This document shows, piece after piece, positions 4,982 through 12,593 of a stretch of 12,599 nucleotides of DNA; position 1 is the first letter of the stretch; each line of letters begins with the position of its first letter. Made by a program: the position numbers and the translations under genes. Below the pieces are notes generated by a model. That model was given only the letters and a program-made list of their open reading frames with translations, ran no database searches and was not told the origin of the DNA. Source of the DNA: Bacteroidales bacterium (GTDB taxonomy: Bacteria > Bacteroidota > Bacteroidia > Bacteroidales > Bacteroidaceae); NCBI GenBank assembly GCA_004555425.1, contig SFID01000074.1:1-12599 (forward strand), given 5' to 3'.

Positions 4982-7279
4982 ATGGTCAAGATTACAAAAG
5001 AAGCAGCCCTGCTGTACCACTCACAGGGCAAGCCTGGTAAAATCGAAGTAGTGCCCACCAAGCCCTATCGCACGCAGACCGACCTCTCGTTGGCCTATTC
5101 GCCTGGTGTGGCCGAGCCCTGTCTCGAAATCCAGAAGAATCCGCAGGATGCCTATCGCTATACCAATAAGGGCAACCTCGTAGCCGTCATCTCCAACGGC
5201 ACAGCGGTGCTCGGACTGGGCGACATCGGTGCCGTCAGCGGCAAACCCGTTATGGAGGGCAAGAGCCTCCTGTTCAAGATCTACGCAGGCGTGGACGCCT
5301 TCGATATAGAGGTCAACGAGAAAGATCCCGAGCGGTTCATCCAAGCCGTCAAGGCCATCGCGCCTACCTTTGGCGGTATCAATCTCGAGGACATCAAGGC
5401 GCCCGAATGCTTTGAAATCGAACAGCGTCTCAAGGCCGAACTCGACATCCCCGTGATGCACGACGACCAACACGGCACAGCCATCATCTCGGCGGCTGGT
5501 CTGATTAACGCGCTCAAGGTGGCGGGCAAAAACATTGAGGACGTGCGCCTCGTTGTGAACGGAGCAGGTGCCGCAGCCATCTCGTGCACCAAACTGTATT
5601 GCGCCTTCGGCGTGAAGCACGAGAATGTGCTTATGCTTGACTCCAAGGGCGTCATCACAGCCGACCGTCCCAACCTCACGGAGCAGAAGCGCGAGTTTGC
5701 CACCAGCCGAACCGATGTGCATACCCTTGAAGAGGCTGTGCGCAGTGCCGATGTCTTTGTCGGATTGTCCAAGGGCAACGTCCTGACACAGGATATGGTA
5801 CGCTCCATGGCCGAAAGGCCCATCATCTTCGCCCTGGCCAACCCCGTTCCCGAGATTTCCTACGAAGACGCAAAGGCTGCCCGCCCCGATGTCTTGATGA
5901 GCACGGGCCGCACGGACTATCCCAACCAGATCAACAACGTCATCGGCTTCCCCTACATCTTCCGCGGCGCCCTCGATGTGGCCGCTGCTGCCATCAACGA
6001 AGAGATGAAGATGGCCGCTGTCCGCGCCATTGCCGACCTGGCACGCCGCCCTGTGCCCGACATCGTGAACCGCGCCTACCACGTGCGCAACTTCACCTTC
6101 GGCCCCGACTATTTCATCCCCAAACCCGTTGACCCCCGCCTCATCACGGAGGTTTCGATGGCCGTGGCCAAGGCTGCCATGGAAAGCGGGGTGGCGCGCA
6201 ATCCCATTACAGACTGGAAAGCCTATCGCCAACGCCTCCGCGAAATGATGGGACAGGAGAGCAAGTTCACGCAAAACCTCTACGACACGGCGCGCCTGCA
6301 TCCCAAGCGCGTGGTCTTTGCCGAAGGCACGCACCCCACTATGCTCGAGGCCGCCATCCGCGCCAAGGAGGAAGGCATCTGCCATCCCATCCTGCTCGGC
6401 AACGACGTGCAAATCCGCCGCATGGCCACAGAGATGCACCTCAACCTTGAAGGCGTGCAGATACTCAACCTTCGCGAAGAATCGCAAAACGAAACGCGCC
6501 GCCGCTATGCCGAAATCCTCGCCCGCAAGAAGCAGCGCGAAGGCTACACCCTCCAGGAAGCTATCGACAAGATGTACGAGCGCAACTACTTCGGCATGAT
6601 GATGGTCGAAACGGGCGATGCCGATGCGTTTATCACGGGTCTTTACACCAAATATTCCAATACCATCAAGGTGGCCAAGGAGGTCGTTGGCATCCGTCCG
6701 CCCTACAAACACTTCGGTACGCTCCATCTCATCAACTCCAAGAAAGGTATCTACTTCATCGCCGATACCCTCATCAACCGCCACCCCGGCCGCGAAGCCC
6801 TCTTGGATATTGCCAAACTCTCAGCCTCGACCGTGCGCTTCTTCAACCGCACCCCCGTCATCGCCATGCTGTCCTACTCCAATTTTGGTACGGACCCCAC
6901 GGGCACACCTGCCACAGTGCACGACGTGGTGGCGCAGATGCAGCAGGAATTTCCCGACTTGGCCATCGATGGTGAGATGCAACTCAACTTTGCGATGGAC
7001 CGCGAGCTCCGCGATGACAAGTATCCCTTCACGCGCCTGAAAGGTTTGGACGTAAACACCTTGATTTTCCCCAACCTGACCTCGGCCAACTCTTCCTATA
7101 AGATAGTGAAGTCCATGGTGGACGAGGGCGAAGTCATTGGTCCGATTCAGATGGGTCTGAACAAGCCCATCCATTTCACCGACTTCGAGAGTTCGGTGCG
7201 CGACATCGTCAATATCACTGCCGTTGCCGTCATCGATGCCATCGTTGAGGAGAAGATGAACGGCCGCACAACCTTGTAA
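4982..7279 (+). CDS. maeB: Malic enzyme with C-terminal phosphotransacetylase-like domain
   Basis: A 765-aa cytoplasmic enzyme that oxidatively decarboxylates malate to pyruvate with reduction of NAD(P), feeding pyruvate and NADPH. The malic domain (residues about 1-410) shows SLAYSPGVAEP (36-46) with likely catalytic Y39, MEGKSLLFK (91-99) with likely catalytic K94, metal ligands in NLEDIKAPECFE (134-145) and HDDQHGT (160-166), and the dinucleotide motif VVNGAGAAAI (191-200). From about 430 to the end is a phosphate acetyl/butyryltransferase-like domain (RVVFAEGTHPTMLEAA onward). In MaeB-type enzymes this domain is regulatory, binding acetyl-CoA, rather than a working transacetylase. Length matches E. 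coli MaeB (759 aa). Cofactor choice cannot be read reliably. The ATG at 4982 gives the usual N-terminus. A strong terminator starts 14 bp after the stop, so it is probably monocistronic. Confidence 0.95.
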   Translation: MVKITKEAALLYHSQGKPGKIEVVPTKPYRTQTDLSLAYSPGVAEPCLEIQKNPQDAYRYTNKGNLVAVISNGTAVLGLGDIGAVSGKPVMEGKSLLFKIYAGVDAFDIEVNEKDPERFIQAVKAIAPTFGGINLEDIKAPECFEIEQRLKAELDIPVMHDDQHGTAIISAAGLINALKVAGKNIEDVRLVVNGAGAAAISCTKLYCAFGVKHENVLMLDSKGVITADRPNLTEQKREFATSRTDVHTLEEAVRSADVFVGLSKGNVLTQDMVRSMAERPIIFALANPVPEISYEDAKAARPDVLMSTGRTDYPNQINNVIGFPYIFRGALDVAAAAINEEMKMAAVRAIADLARRPVPDIVNRAYHVRNFTFGPDYFIPKPVDPRLITEVSMAVAKAAMESGVARNPITDWKAYRQRLREMMGQESKFTQNLYDTARLHPKRVVFAEGTHPTMLEAAIRAKEEGICHPILLGNDVQIRRMATEMHLNLEGVQILNLREESQNETRRRYAEILARKKQREGYTLQEAIDKMYERNYFGMMMVETGDADAFITGLYTKYSNTIKVAKEVVGIRPPYKHFGTLHLINSKKGIYFIADTLINRHPGREALLDIAKLSASTVRFFNRTPVIAMLSYSNFGTDPTGTPATVHDVVAQMQQEFPDLAIDGEMQLNFAMDRELRDDKYPFTRLKGLDVNTLIFPNLTSANSSYKIVKSMVDEGEVIGPIQMGLNKPIHFTDFESSVRDIVNITAVAVIDAIVEEKMNGRTTL

Positions 7280-7292
7280 GTTAACTCCCGAA

Positions 7293-7334
7293 ACAGAAAA
7301 GCGCACGGCAAACCCATGTCGTGCGCTTTTCTGT
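7293..7334. terminator. Bidirectional hairpin terminator after maeB
   Basis: A 15-bp perfect stem, 7293-7307 paired with 7320-7334, has a 12-nt loop. The 5' arm contains AAAA and the 3' arm TTTT, so it could stop transcription from either side. It lies 14 bp after the maeB stop. Confidence 0.8.
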
Positions 7335-7364
7335 GCTCGCCGTAGCCCCGCAAAGCCTAATTCC

Positions 7365-7407
7365 CGCCTGGAAACGCCCGAAACGAACGCCTGGAAACGC
7401 CCGAAAC
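7365..7407. repeat. Two tandem 23-bp repeats
   Basis: The 20-bp sequence CGCCTGGAAACGCCCGAAAC occurs at 7365-7384 and again at 7388-7407, a period of 23 bp. It is non-coding, between the maeB terminator and the tRNA-His promoter. No function is evident. Confidence 0.85.
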
Positions 7408-7438
7408 CCATTGCGGCAGCAATTTTTTTCTGAAAACA

Positions 7439-7470
7439 TTTGGCAGTTACAAATATACTCCGTATCTTTG
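7439..7470 (+). promoter_or_regulatory. Promoter of the tRNA-His gene
   Basis: TTTG (7439-7442) and TATCTTTG (7463-7470) are separated by 20 nt, a complete Bacteroidetes-type promoter. Transcription should start near 7476-7480, about 20 nt before the mature tRNA. Confidence 0.85.
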
Positions 7471-7499
7471 CATCGCTTTCCAAAGGAACAGCTATGATG

Positions 7500-7573
7500 G
7501 TGACTATAGTTCAGTTGGTTAGAGCGTCAGATTGTGGTTCTGAATGTCGTGGGTTCGAGTCCCACTAGTCACA
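7500..7573 (+). tRNA. tRNA-His (anticodon GTG)
   Basis: A complete cloverleaf. The acceptor GTGACTA (7500-7506) pairs with TAGTCAC (7566-7572). The D arm is GTTC/GAGC. The anticodon stem is TCAGA/TCTGA (7527-7531/7539-7543) with loop TTGTGGT and anticodon GTG at 7534-7536. A 5-nt variable loop follows, then T arm GTGGG-TTCGAGT-CCCAC (7549-7565). The base at the discriminator position is A (7573), with G at -1 (7499); bacterial tRNA-His normally has C73 paired with G-1. CCA is not encoded in full (ACC then G), as is usual where CCA is added after transcription. It has its own promoter and terminator. Confidence 0.96.
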
Positions 7574-7578
7574 CCGAG

Positions 7579-7614
7579 AGACTCTGTAGGCAATTTGCTT
7601 ACGGAGTCTTTTCG
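7579..7614 (+). terminator. Terminator of tRNA-His
   Basis: AGACTCTGTAGGC (7579-7591) pairs with GCTTACGGAGTCT (7597-7609), 13 bp including two G-U pairs, with a 5-nt loop. TTTTCGTTT follows. It lies six bases after the tRNA. Confidence 0.85.
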
Positions 7615-7662
7615 TTTACGCGAGATTATCGTTACTTCCGCAGCTCGCACTCCTTATATATA

Positions 7663-7743
7663 TAGGTTCTATAAATTAGCTTGCGAATACATCCAAGCAG
7701 AATAGAAACCCTACCTTCCATTGAAACTAATTTATAGAACCTA
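7663..7743. repeat. 17-bp perfect inverted repeat with 47-nt loop
   Basis: TAGGTTCTATAAATTAG (7663-7679) is exactly complementary to 7727-7743. The loop includes TAGAAACCCTACC (7703-7715), which resembles TAGAACCTACC (7735-7745) in the right arm, so the right half carries an imperfect direct repeat. It ends 18 bp before the ATG at 7762 and so probably lies in that gene's leader. No TAnnTTTG box was found nearby. A translation-controlling hairpin or a small foldback element are both possible. Confidence 0.7.
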
Positions 7744-7761
7744 CCTATAGATACAATCCCT

Positions 7762-8301
7762 ATGACACCTCAAGAATTTGAAGAAAGAATCCACGCGGAC
7801 CTCCACCGCTTCCTCCTTTCGCGCGATGCAGTGGATGAGCGTCTGCCCGAGTGTCCCGACGTGGCCCTGAAATGGGCCGAAATCGGCGAAGCGTATTTGC
7901 CAGACGGCATGCGCGAGTTTCAGGATTACCCTGCCGTTTCGCTGGGTTGGGTAATGTTTATCGGCATGGCCGTGGCGCGACTCTGGGACAAGGATTGGCA
8001 GACGTATGGCGCGCAAGCCGACCTCTACGAGCGGCTTCGAGATGCGCGCGGCTACGATGCTATGGACGAATACCTGCTCGAAGAAATTATCAATGTCGGG
8101 CCAAAGGCTGCCGCAGAACTATCCGCGCTCGTCGGCGACTGTGCGGCGCGCACCAATAACGCCCTGCTGCGTGCGGGCTTCGAACCTGGCACCGCCGAAG
8201 CCTTTCGCGCCTACATCGCTTGCCTACATCAGATGTATCTCATGGGCATGGCAGTGCAACTCAAGCGAATGGGTTATCGCATGACTCTGCAAGAATTATA
8301 G
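7762..8301 (+). CDS. Conserved-looking hypothetical protein, 179 aa
   Basis: I do not recognise this protein. It is acidic to neutral, without a signal peptide or clear membrane spans, and looks largely helical and cytoplasmic. A central segment is hydrophobic and aromatic (PAVSLGWVMFIGMAVARLWDKDW, about residues 53-75). C-terminal segments are amphipathic (IACLHQMYLMGMAVQLKRMGY). Two histidines and several tryptophans give no known catalytic motif. Codon use and GC content resemble the neighbouring genes, which supports a real gene. The start at 7762 is the first ATG after the inverted repeat at 7663-7743. It is followed by 132 bp before the GH85 gene, which appears to have separate upstream signals. 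Confidence 0.8.
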   Translation: MTPQEFEERIHADLHRFLLSRDAVDERLPECPDVALKWAEIGEAYLPDGMREFQDYPAVSLGWVMFIGMAVARLWDKDWQTYGAQADLYERLRDARGYDAMDEYLLEEIINVGPKAAAELSALVGDCAARTNNALLRAGFEPGTAEAFRAYIACLHQMYLMGMAVQLKRMGYRMTLQEL

Positions 8302-8341
8302 ACGGGTATCGTGCATTTTTGCTAACTCTACTTGCAAAACC

Positions 8342-8403
8342 GCGTAAATTCCGACCGCAAAGTCCTTGCGGGCCAAAAATATTGCGTAAATTCGTGCCGT
8401 AAA
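8342..8403 (+). promoter_or_regulatory. Direct repeat and possible promoter upstream of the GH85 gene
   Basis: A 20-bp sequence starting GCGTAAATTC occurs at 8342-8361 and 8384-8403, matching at 16 of 20 positions, with a 42-bp offset (about four helical turns). The second copy contains TAAATTCG (8387-8394), one mismatch from the -7 box, with TTG at 8366-8368, 18 nt upstream. A transcript start near 8400 would leave a leader of about 34 nt. Promoter assignment is tentative; the repeat may bind a regulator. Confidence 0.45.
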
Positions 8404-8433
8404 CCAATTCTAAATAACCTATTCTTTATCACT

Positions 8434-11400
8434 ATGAAAGCAAAACATCTACTTCTTTCAGCAAGTATGCTGGTGGCTGCGAATGCTTTCGGACAGGCTG
8501 TGCCCACACACGAAATGTATGTGAAGTACGCCATTCCGAGCGACATCGTGGCTGCACTGGATGCCTGGGAGCCCGGCAAAACCTTTGGTGAGGGCGAAGG
8601 CTATCAGGATGAAAACTTCTTCATCTCTCGCGTGCCCGTCAAGGACCGCTTCCTGCCTGGCGTTTGGGCCAACAGTAACCTCAACGATACCAACGACAAG
8701 TACATCTGTTGGTGCGCGCCCATCGGCGAGATGACCAAGAAGTGGGGCCCCCTGCCTCGCTACAATTTCGATGGCGACAACTTCAACATGTGGCAGTACA
8801 TCAATACGCACTCCAACTGGGGTAACGGCTGGTGGCGCGTGCCTGGTGCCTTCAATGACGTAGCCCACAAGAACGGTGTGCGCACGGGTTGCACCTACTT
8901 CATTGACTGGGGTACGGGTGTGAATACAATGAACGAGCCAGGCTTGACCCTCCATAGATTGGCCCAGAAGAGTACTTCCGGTGAATTTAAGTACGCCAAG
9001 AAACTCGTGCAGTTCATGAAATACTATGGCATCACGGGCCTCACCTTCAATCCCGAAGGCTCTTGGGGCGTAGAGTTGAACAACCGCTTCCAACTCTTCC
9101 TCGCCACCTGTCACAAGGAGGCTGAGGCCATCAACTGGCCCTTCCACGTGGACTGGTACGCTTATGTCAGCAATACGGGTGCGCTCAGCGACAACGGCTG
9201 TCAGCTGACGAGCAACAACAATAAGTGGTTCCACAATACCGATCTCAACCAGCCCGTCACCGACGTGTTCTTCCTCAACTACAACTGGAGCGAGAATGGT
9301 CTGAAGAACAGTGTTGCCACCGCCCAGAGCCATGGTCGCAACACCTTCGACGTGTATGCAGGTTTCGATATGCAGGGCCGCGGCTTCGGTAAGTATGGCA
9401 ACGCAGGCTGGGAAGTCCTCATGAAATACCCCGTCAGTGTGGCCGTTTGGGGTGCCCACGACCGCGCACAGCTCTATGCCAGCTCCACCGAGGGCGGCCA
9501 GAGCGACTATGCCGTGATGAACGAGTACCAGAAGAAGCAGGAACTCCTCTTCTCGGGTGCCAACCGCAATGTTCTCCAGTTGCCCGCCGTCAATACGGGC
9601 AATACTACCGCCAAATTCTCCGATCTGGCCACCTGGCACGGTTATGCCAAGTGCACCCGTGAGCGCTCCACGCTCAGCGAACTGCCTTTCGTGACCCGCT
9701 TCAGCCTTGGTAACGGCCGCTTCGTCAACCAGGCTGGTCAGACCACCTGGAGCCACAAGTGGTACAACCTCGGTACGCAGGACTTCCTGCCCACTTGGCG
9801 CTGGTGGATGGACAATGGCGATGGTCGGACTGTGCCCACGCAGGCACTCCAGGCCGACTTCACCTACGACGATGCTTGGTACAACGGCTCCTGCTTGAAA
9901 CTCCACGGCCAGACGCCCCGCACCGACATGCGCCTCTTCGCCACGAAGTGGAATGTGGAGAGCGGCAACGACTACTTCCGCGTAGTATATAAGGTGAACT
10001 CCGGTACCGAGAGCCACCTCCGCCTGATGGTAGCCAAGAAGGGCGGCGAGAGTAACTTCGCCTATGTGGCCCTGCCCGATGCTGAGACTCCCGGCGTATG
10101 GAACACCGCTACGATTAAGGCAAGCGAACTGGGCCTGATTGCCGGCGGCGAAATCGCCTGCGTAGGTCTTTCGGCCACCGAAACGCCCGCCAACTTCGAG
10201 GTGCTCCTCGGCGAACTTGCCTTCGTGCCTGCCTCCTTCAACGAGCAGCCCCAGACTCCGACCATCACCTATTCCGATGTGATGCGCCGCTATTACAACC
10301 GCGCCGACCTCAAGGTGGTATTCTCTATGCCCACACCTGCGAATCGCAAGGCTGAATATGCCGGCTGCCCTGTCTATAACGAAGAAGTGGGCGCCTGGTA
10401 CTACGAAATCTACATCAAGAACGGTGGCAAGGAAACCCTCCTGACGACCACTACCTCCTGGGCTGCCTACGTGGTGGACGCTCCCCTCGATCCCGCCGAT
10501 CCGAAGATCCAGATTGGTGTACGTGCCATTGGTAAGGATGGCGTTGCCGCCAGTCCTATCGTCTGGACCCAGGATATCGAAACACCGCTCACCATGATTG
10601 AAACCCTCACCGTGGACAAGAGCATCATCAAGCCCAACGAAACCTTCACCATCGGTTTCGAAGACCCCAACCACCCCGCTTGCAACTTCAACATCTACGA
10701 TGCGCTGTCGGGCCAGAAGGTTGCTTCTGCCGCCAATACGCTCACGATGACCACCTCCCTGCCTGCCACGGGCAGCTACGACGTGGAGGTTATCTCCAAC
10801 GGCAAGTCTTTGATGAACCGCTCGCTTATCCTCGTGACTCCCGAAGAGACGGGTCGTCTGCCGCAGATTGATGGTTTCACGGCCAACGAAACCGAAGCCA
10901 ATGCCGGTGAGCCCATTCAGTTCTCCGCCGATGTGAAGAAGGGTACGGAATATAACGGCAAGCCCTGTAACGTTTCGCAGGCCCTCTATATGCAGGAGCC
11001 CTATCAGCTCACCGTGGACGCAGAAGTGCTCGGTGCCGATCAGTACACCAACAATTCCTACGCCCTCTGGTTCAAGGTGGATAAGTTCGAGCACGCTTCC
11101 CTCGGTACGCTCCTCATGACGAAGGTCAACCGCAACTACGGCAAATCCTGGACCGAAAGCGTATGGGGCGAAATGTGGACCGCCATCCGTCCGGCTGGCT
11201 ATGCCAAGAACAACAACATCGGACGCGACAACGCTCCCAACGAAATTTCCGTTAGTTTCGATGGTCCCGCTGCTGGTACCCGCAACTACGAGCACAACAA
11301 CGACGTCGATGGACTCTCCGAAGGCTACACTCTCCAGCCCGGCACTTGGTATCATGTCTGCGTAGTCAAGAACGGCAAGTCTGACGTCAAGGTTTATCTC

Positions 11401-12258
11401 AACGGCAAGCAGATTATCAGCTGCGCCAGCCGCGGTGCTGGTCCCAAGTACTGGAACGGTGCGAAGTTCTACGTAGGTGGTTCGATGACCAACCTCGCCA
11501 GCTTCACGGGTTGGGTGGACGAAGTGCAGATTTGGAGCAAGTCGCTCTCTGCCTCCGAGGTACTGGAAGCCATGAAGGGCTACAAGACCGCTCCCGCAGG
11601 CTTGGAGGGTTACTTCACCTTCGAAGAAACCAAGACCGATGCCGATGGCAACATCTACTTCCCCAACAAGGGTCAGGCCGCCAACAAGGTTGCAGGTGCC
11701 TATATGACCACGGGCAAGGAAGTCAACGGTAAGAACGAAGACATCAAGCAGAACCAACTCACCACTGCCCTCGGCGTGCCCTCTATTACGGGTGTTTATA
11801 ACATCGCCTACGAATCAACCAAGTGGATGATTGACAACTCGCAGGTAGAAGCAACAAGCGAGACCACGGCCACCGTGAAGGTGATGAAGGAAGGCACTTA
11901 TCCTGTCACCGTCGTAGCCAGCAACTCTTGGGGCTCCACCTCCAAGACCGTCACCGACTACCTCGTTATCAAGGGTATTGCCGATGGTATCGATGGTACG
12001 ACTGCCGACCGCGAAGCAGGCTATATGATTTATCCGCGCGCCTTCCAAGACAAGGCCGACCTCCTCTTCGCAGAAGACGGCCTGTTCACCATCAAGGTGT
12101 TCACCACCGATGGTCGTCAGGTTTCCAGTCAGGAATTTGAGGCCCGCTCTGGCGAGCTCAAGGAAGTAAGCCTCGGCCAGGCCGCCAGCGGCACCTACAT
12201 CGTAGCAGTAATCAAGGACGGCAAGGCTGTTCGCTCCTTCAAGATTCAGACGAAATAA
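8434..12258 (+). CDS. Secreted GH85 endo-beta-N-acetylglucosaminidase with LamG-like and T9SS sorting domains
   Basis: This 1274-aa protein is predicted to cut between the two GlcNAc residues of the N-glycan core, releasing glycans from glycoproteins. Residues 1-21 are a signal peptide ending AFGQ. The GH85 region (about 45-460) shows GLTFNPEGSWG with the family's N-x-E pair at N206 and E208, DWYAY (240-244) with Y242 as the likely second catalytic-site tyrosine, VFFLNYNW (278-285), DVYAGFDMQGRGF (306-318) and QDFLPTWRWWM (449-459). A beta-sandwich, probably carbohydrate-binding, spans about 480-597. An Fn3-like segment (600-710) and a further Ig-like segment follow. A LamG-like domain covers about 846-1063 (WVDEVQIWSKSLSASEV, 1027-1043), then a PKD-like stretch. 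Residues about 1198-1274 are a T9SS C-terminal signal (IYPRAF...TIKVFTTDGRQV...GTYIVAV), implying export and surface attachment. The start at 8434 gives the signal peptide; a TTG at 8332 is rejected. The terminator-like hairpin is at 12307. Confidence 0.93.
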   Translation: MKAKHLLLSASMLVAANAFGQAVPTHEMYVKYAIPSDIVAALDAWEPGKTFGEGEGYQDENFFISRVPVKDRFLPGVWANSNLNDTNDKYICWCAPIGEMTKKWGPLPRYNFDGDNFNMWQYINTHSNWGNGWWRVPGAFNDVAHKNGVRTGCTYFIDWGTGVNTMNEPGLTLHRLAQKSTSGEFKYAKKLVQFMKYYGITGLTFNPEGSWGVELNNRFQLFLATCHKEAEAINWPFHVDWYAYVSNTGALSDNGCQLTSNNNKWFHNTDLNQPVTDVFFLNYNWSENGLKNSVATAQSHGRNTFDVYAGFDMQGRGFGKYGNAGWEVLMKYPVSVAVWGAHDRAQLYASSTEGGQSDYAVMNEYQKKQELLFSGANRNVLQLPAVNTGNTTAKFSDLATWHGYAKCTRERSTLSELPFVTRFSLGNGRFVNQAGQTTWSHKWYNLGTQDFLPTWRWWMDNGDGRTVPTQALQADFTYDDAWYNGSCLKLHGQTPRTDMRLFATKWNVESGNDYFRVVYKVNSGTESHLRLMVAKKGGESNFAYVALPDAETPGVWNTATIKASELGLIAGGEIACVGLSATETPANFEVLLGELAFVPASFNEQPQTPTITYSDVMRRYYNRADLKVVFSMPTPANRKAEYAGCPVYNEEVGAWYYEIYIKNGGKETLLTTTTSWAAYVVDAPLDPADPKIQIGVRAIGKDGVAASPIVWTQDIETPLTMIETLTVDKSIIKPNETFTIGFEDPNHPACNFNIYDALSGQKVASAANTLTMTTSLPATGSYDVEVISNGKSLMNRSLILVTPEETGRLPQIDGFTANETEANAGEPIQFSADVKKGTEYNGKPCNVSQALYMQEPYQLTVDAEVLGADQYTNNSYALWFKVDKFEHASLGTLLMTKVNRNYGKSWTESVWGEMWTAIRPAGYAKNNNIGRDNAPNEISVSFDGPAAGTRNYEHNNDVDGLSEGYTLQPGTWYHVCVVKNGKSDVKVYLNGKQIISCASRGAGPKYWNGAKFYVGGSMTNLASFTGWVDEVQIWSKSLSASEVLEAMKGYKTAPAGLEGYFTFEETKTDADGNIYFPNKGQAANKVAGAYMTTGKEVNGKNEDIKQNQLTTALGVPSITGVYNIAYESTKWMIDNSQVEATSETTATVKVMKEGTYPVTVVASNSWGSTSKTVTDYLVIKGIADGIDGTTADREAGYMIYPRAFQDKADLLFAEDGLFTIKVFTTDGRQVSSQEFEARSGELKEVSLGQAASGTYIVAVIKDGKAVRSFKIQTK

Positions 12259-12306
12259 TTCCAACCTGCCACGGGCTGCCTAGTCAGCCTGGGCGAGCAA
12301 TAAACT

Positions 12307-12341
12307 GCGGGCTGTGCCAGACGTTTGGCACAGCCCGCTTT
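12307..12341 (+). terminator. Hairpin terminator after the GH85 gene
   Basis: GCGGGCTGTGCCA (12307-12319) pairs perfectly with TGGCACAGCCCGC (12326-12338), with loop GACGTT. Only TTT follows, so it is a strong hairpin with a weak T tract. It lies 48 bp after the stop. Confidence 0.7.
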
Positions 12342-12429
12342 GCGTGTAGTAGCTAAGCGGAGAGTCATACACCGCACGGAGTTTGCGCTACATTTCTCCC
12401 CATCACTTCCGTTTCAATCTCCCCGACTT

Positions 12430-12499
12430 TTGTTTTTCTAAAGGAAATCTTCGTTGCCCCACAGTTGTGGGGCAACGGGAATATCCTTTGAAAAAACAA
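12430..12499. repeat. 70-nt symmetrical palindrome
   Basis: The core CGTTGCCCCAC (12452-12462) pairs with GTGGGGCAACG (12467-12477) around AGTT. Outer arms 12430-12448 and 12481-12499 are complementary at 16 of 19 positions, exactly symmetrical about 12464/12465. The 5' arm carries the T run and the 3' arm the A run, opposite to a normal terminator, so another role is likely: regulatory binding, a cruciform, or an RNA leader or end structure. Confidence 0.7.
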
Positions 12500-12565
12500 G
12501 AATTAGTGTTCGCTGAATAATTCATAACACTCTGATATTTGGTTTTTTATAACTTTATTTCTTCG

Positions 12566-12593
12566 TTTGTTTAACGAAAAATTCGTACCTTTG
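12566..12593 (+). promoter_or_regulatory. Promoter pointing out of the right edge
   Basis: TACCTTTG (12586-12593) is a full -7 box. TTTG at 12566-12569 lies 16 nt upstream, closer than the usual 19-21. A small inverted repeat, TTCGTT (12562-12567) with AACGAA (12573-12578), overlaps the -33 region and could be an operator. The driven gene lies beyond the window. Confidence 0.6.

Noticed and set aside
5021..6784. Long minus-strand open frame opposite maeB
   Set aside because: The plus strand encodes an unambiguous malic enzyme; the antisense product has no recognisable features.
7500..7761. Mobile-element attachment site at the tRNA-His gene
   Set aside because: No repeat of the tRNA 3' end and no integrase gene appear in the window.
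8332..8433. TTG-initiated extension of the GH85 protein
   Set aside because: It would place 34 non-hydrophobic residues before a normal signal peptide.
8458..11757. Very long minus-strand open frame opposite the GH85 gene
   Set aside because: It is a shadow of biased codon use in the GH85 gene; no promoter or coherent domain is seen, and the plus strand carries clear family motifs.
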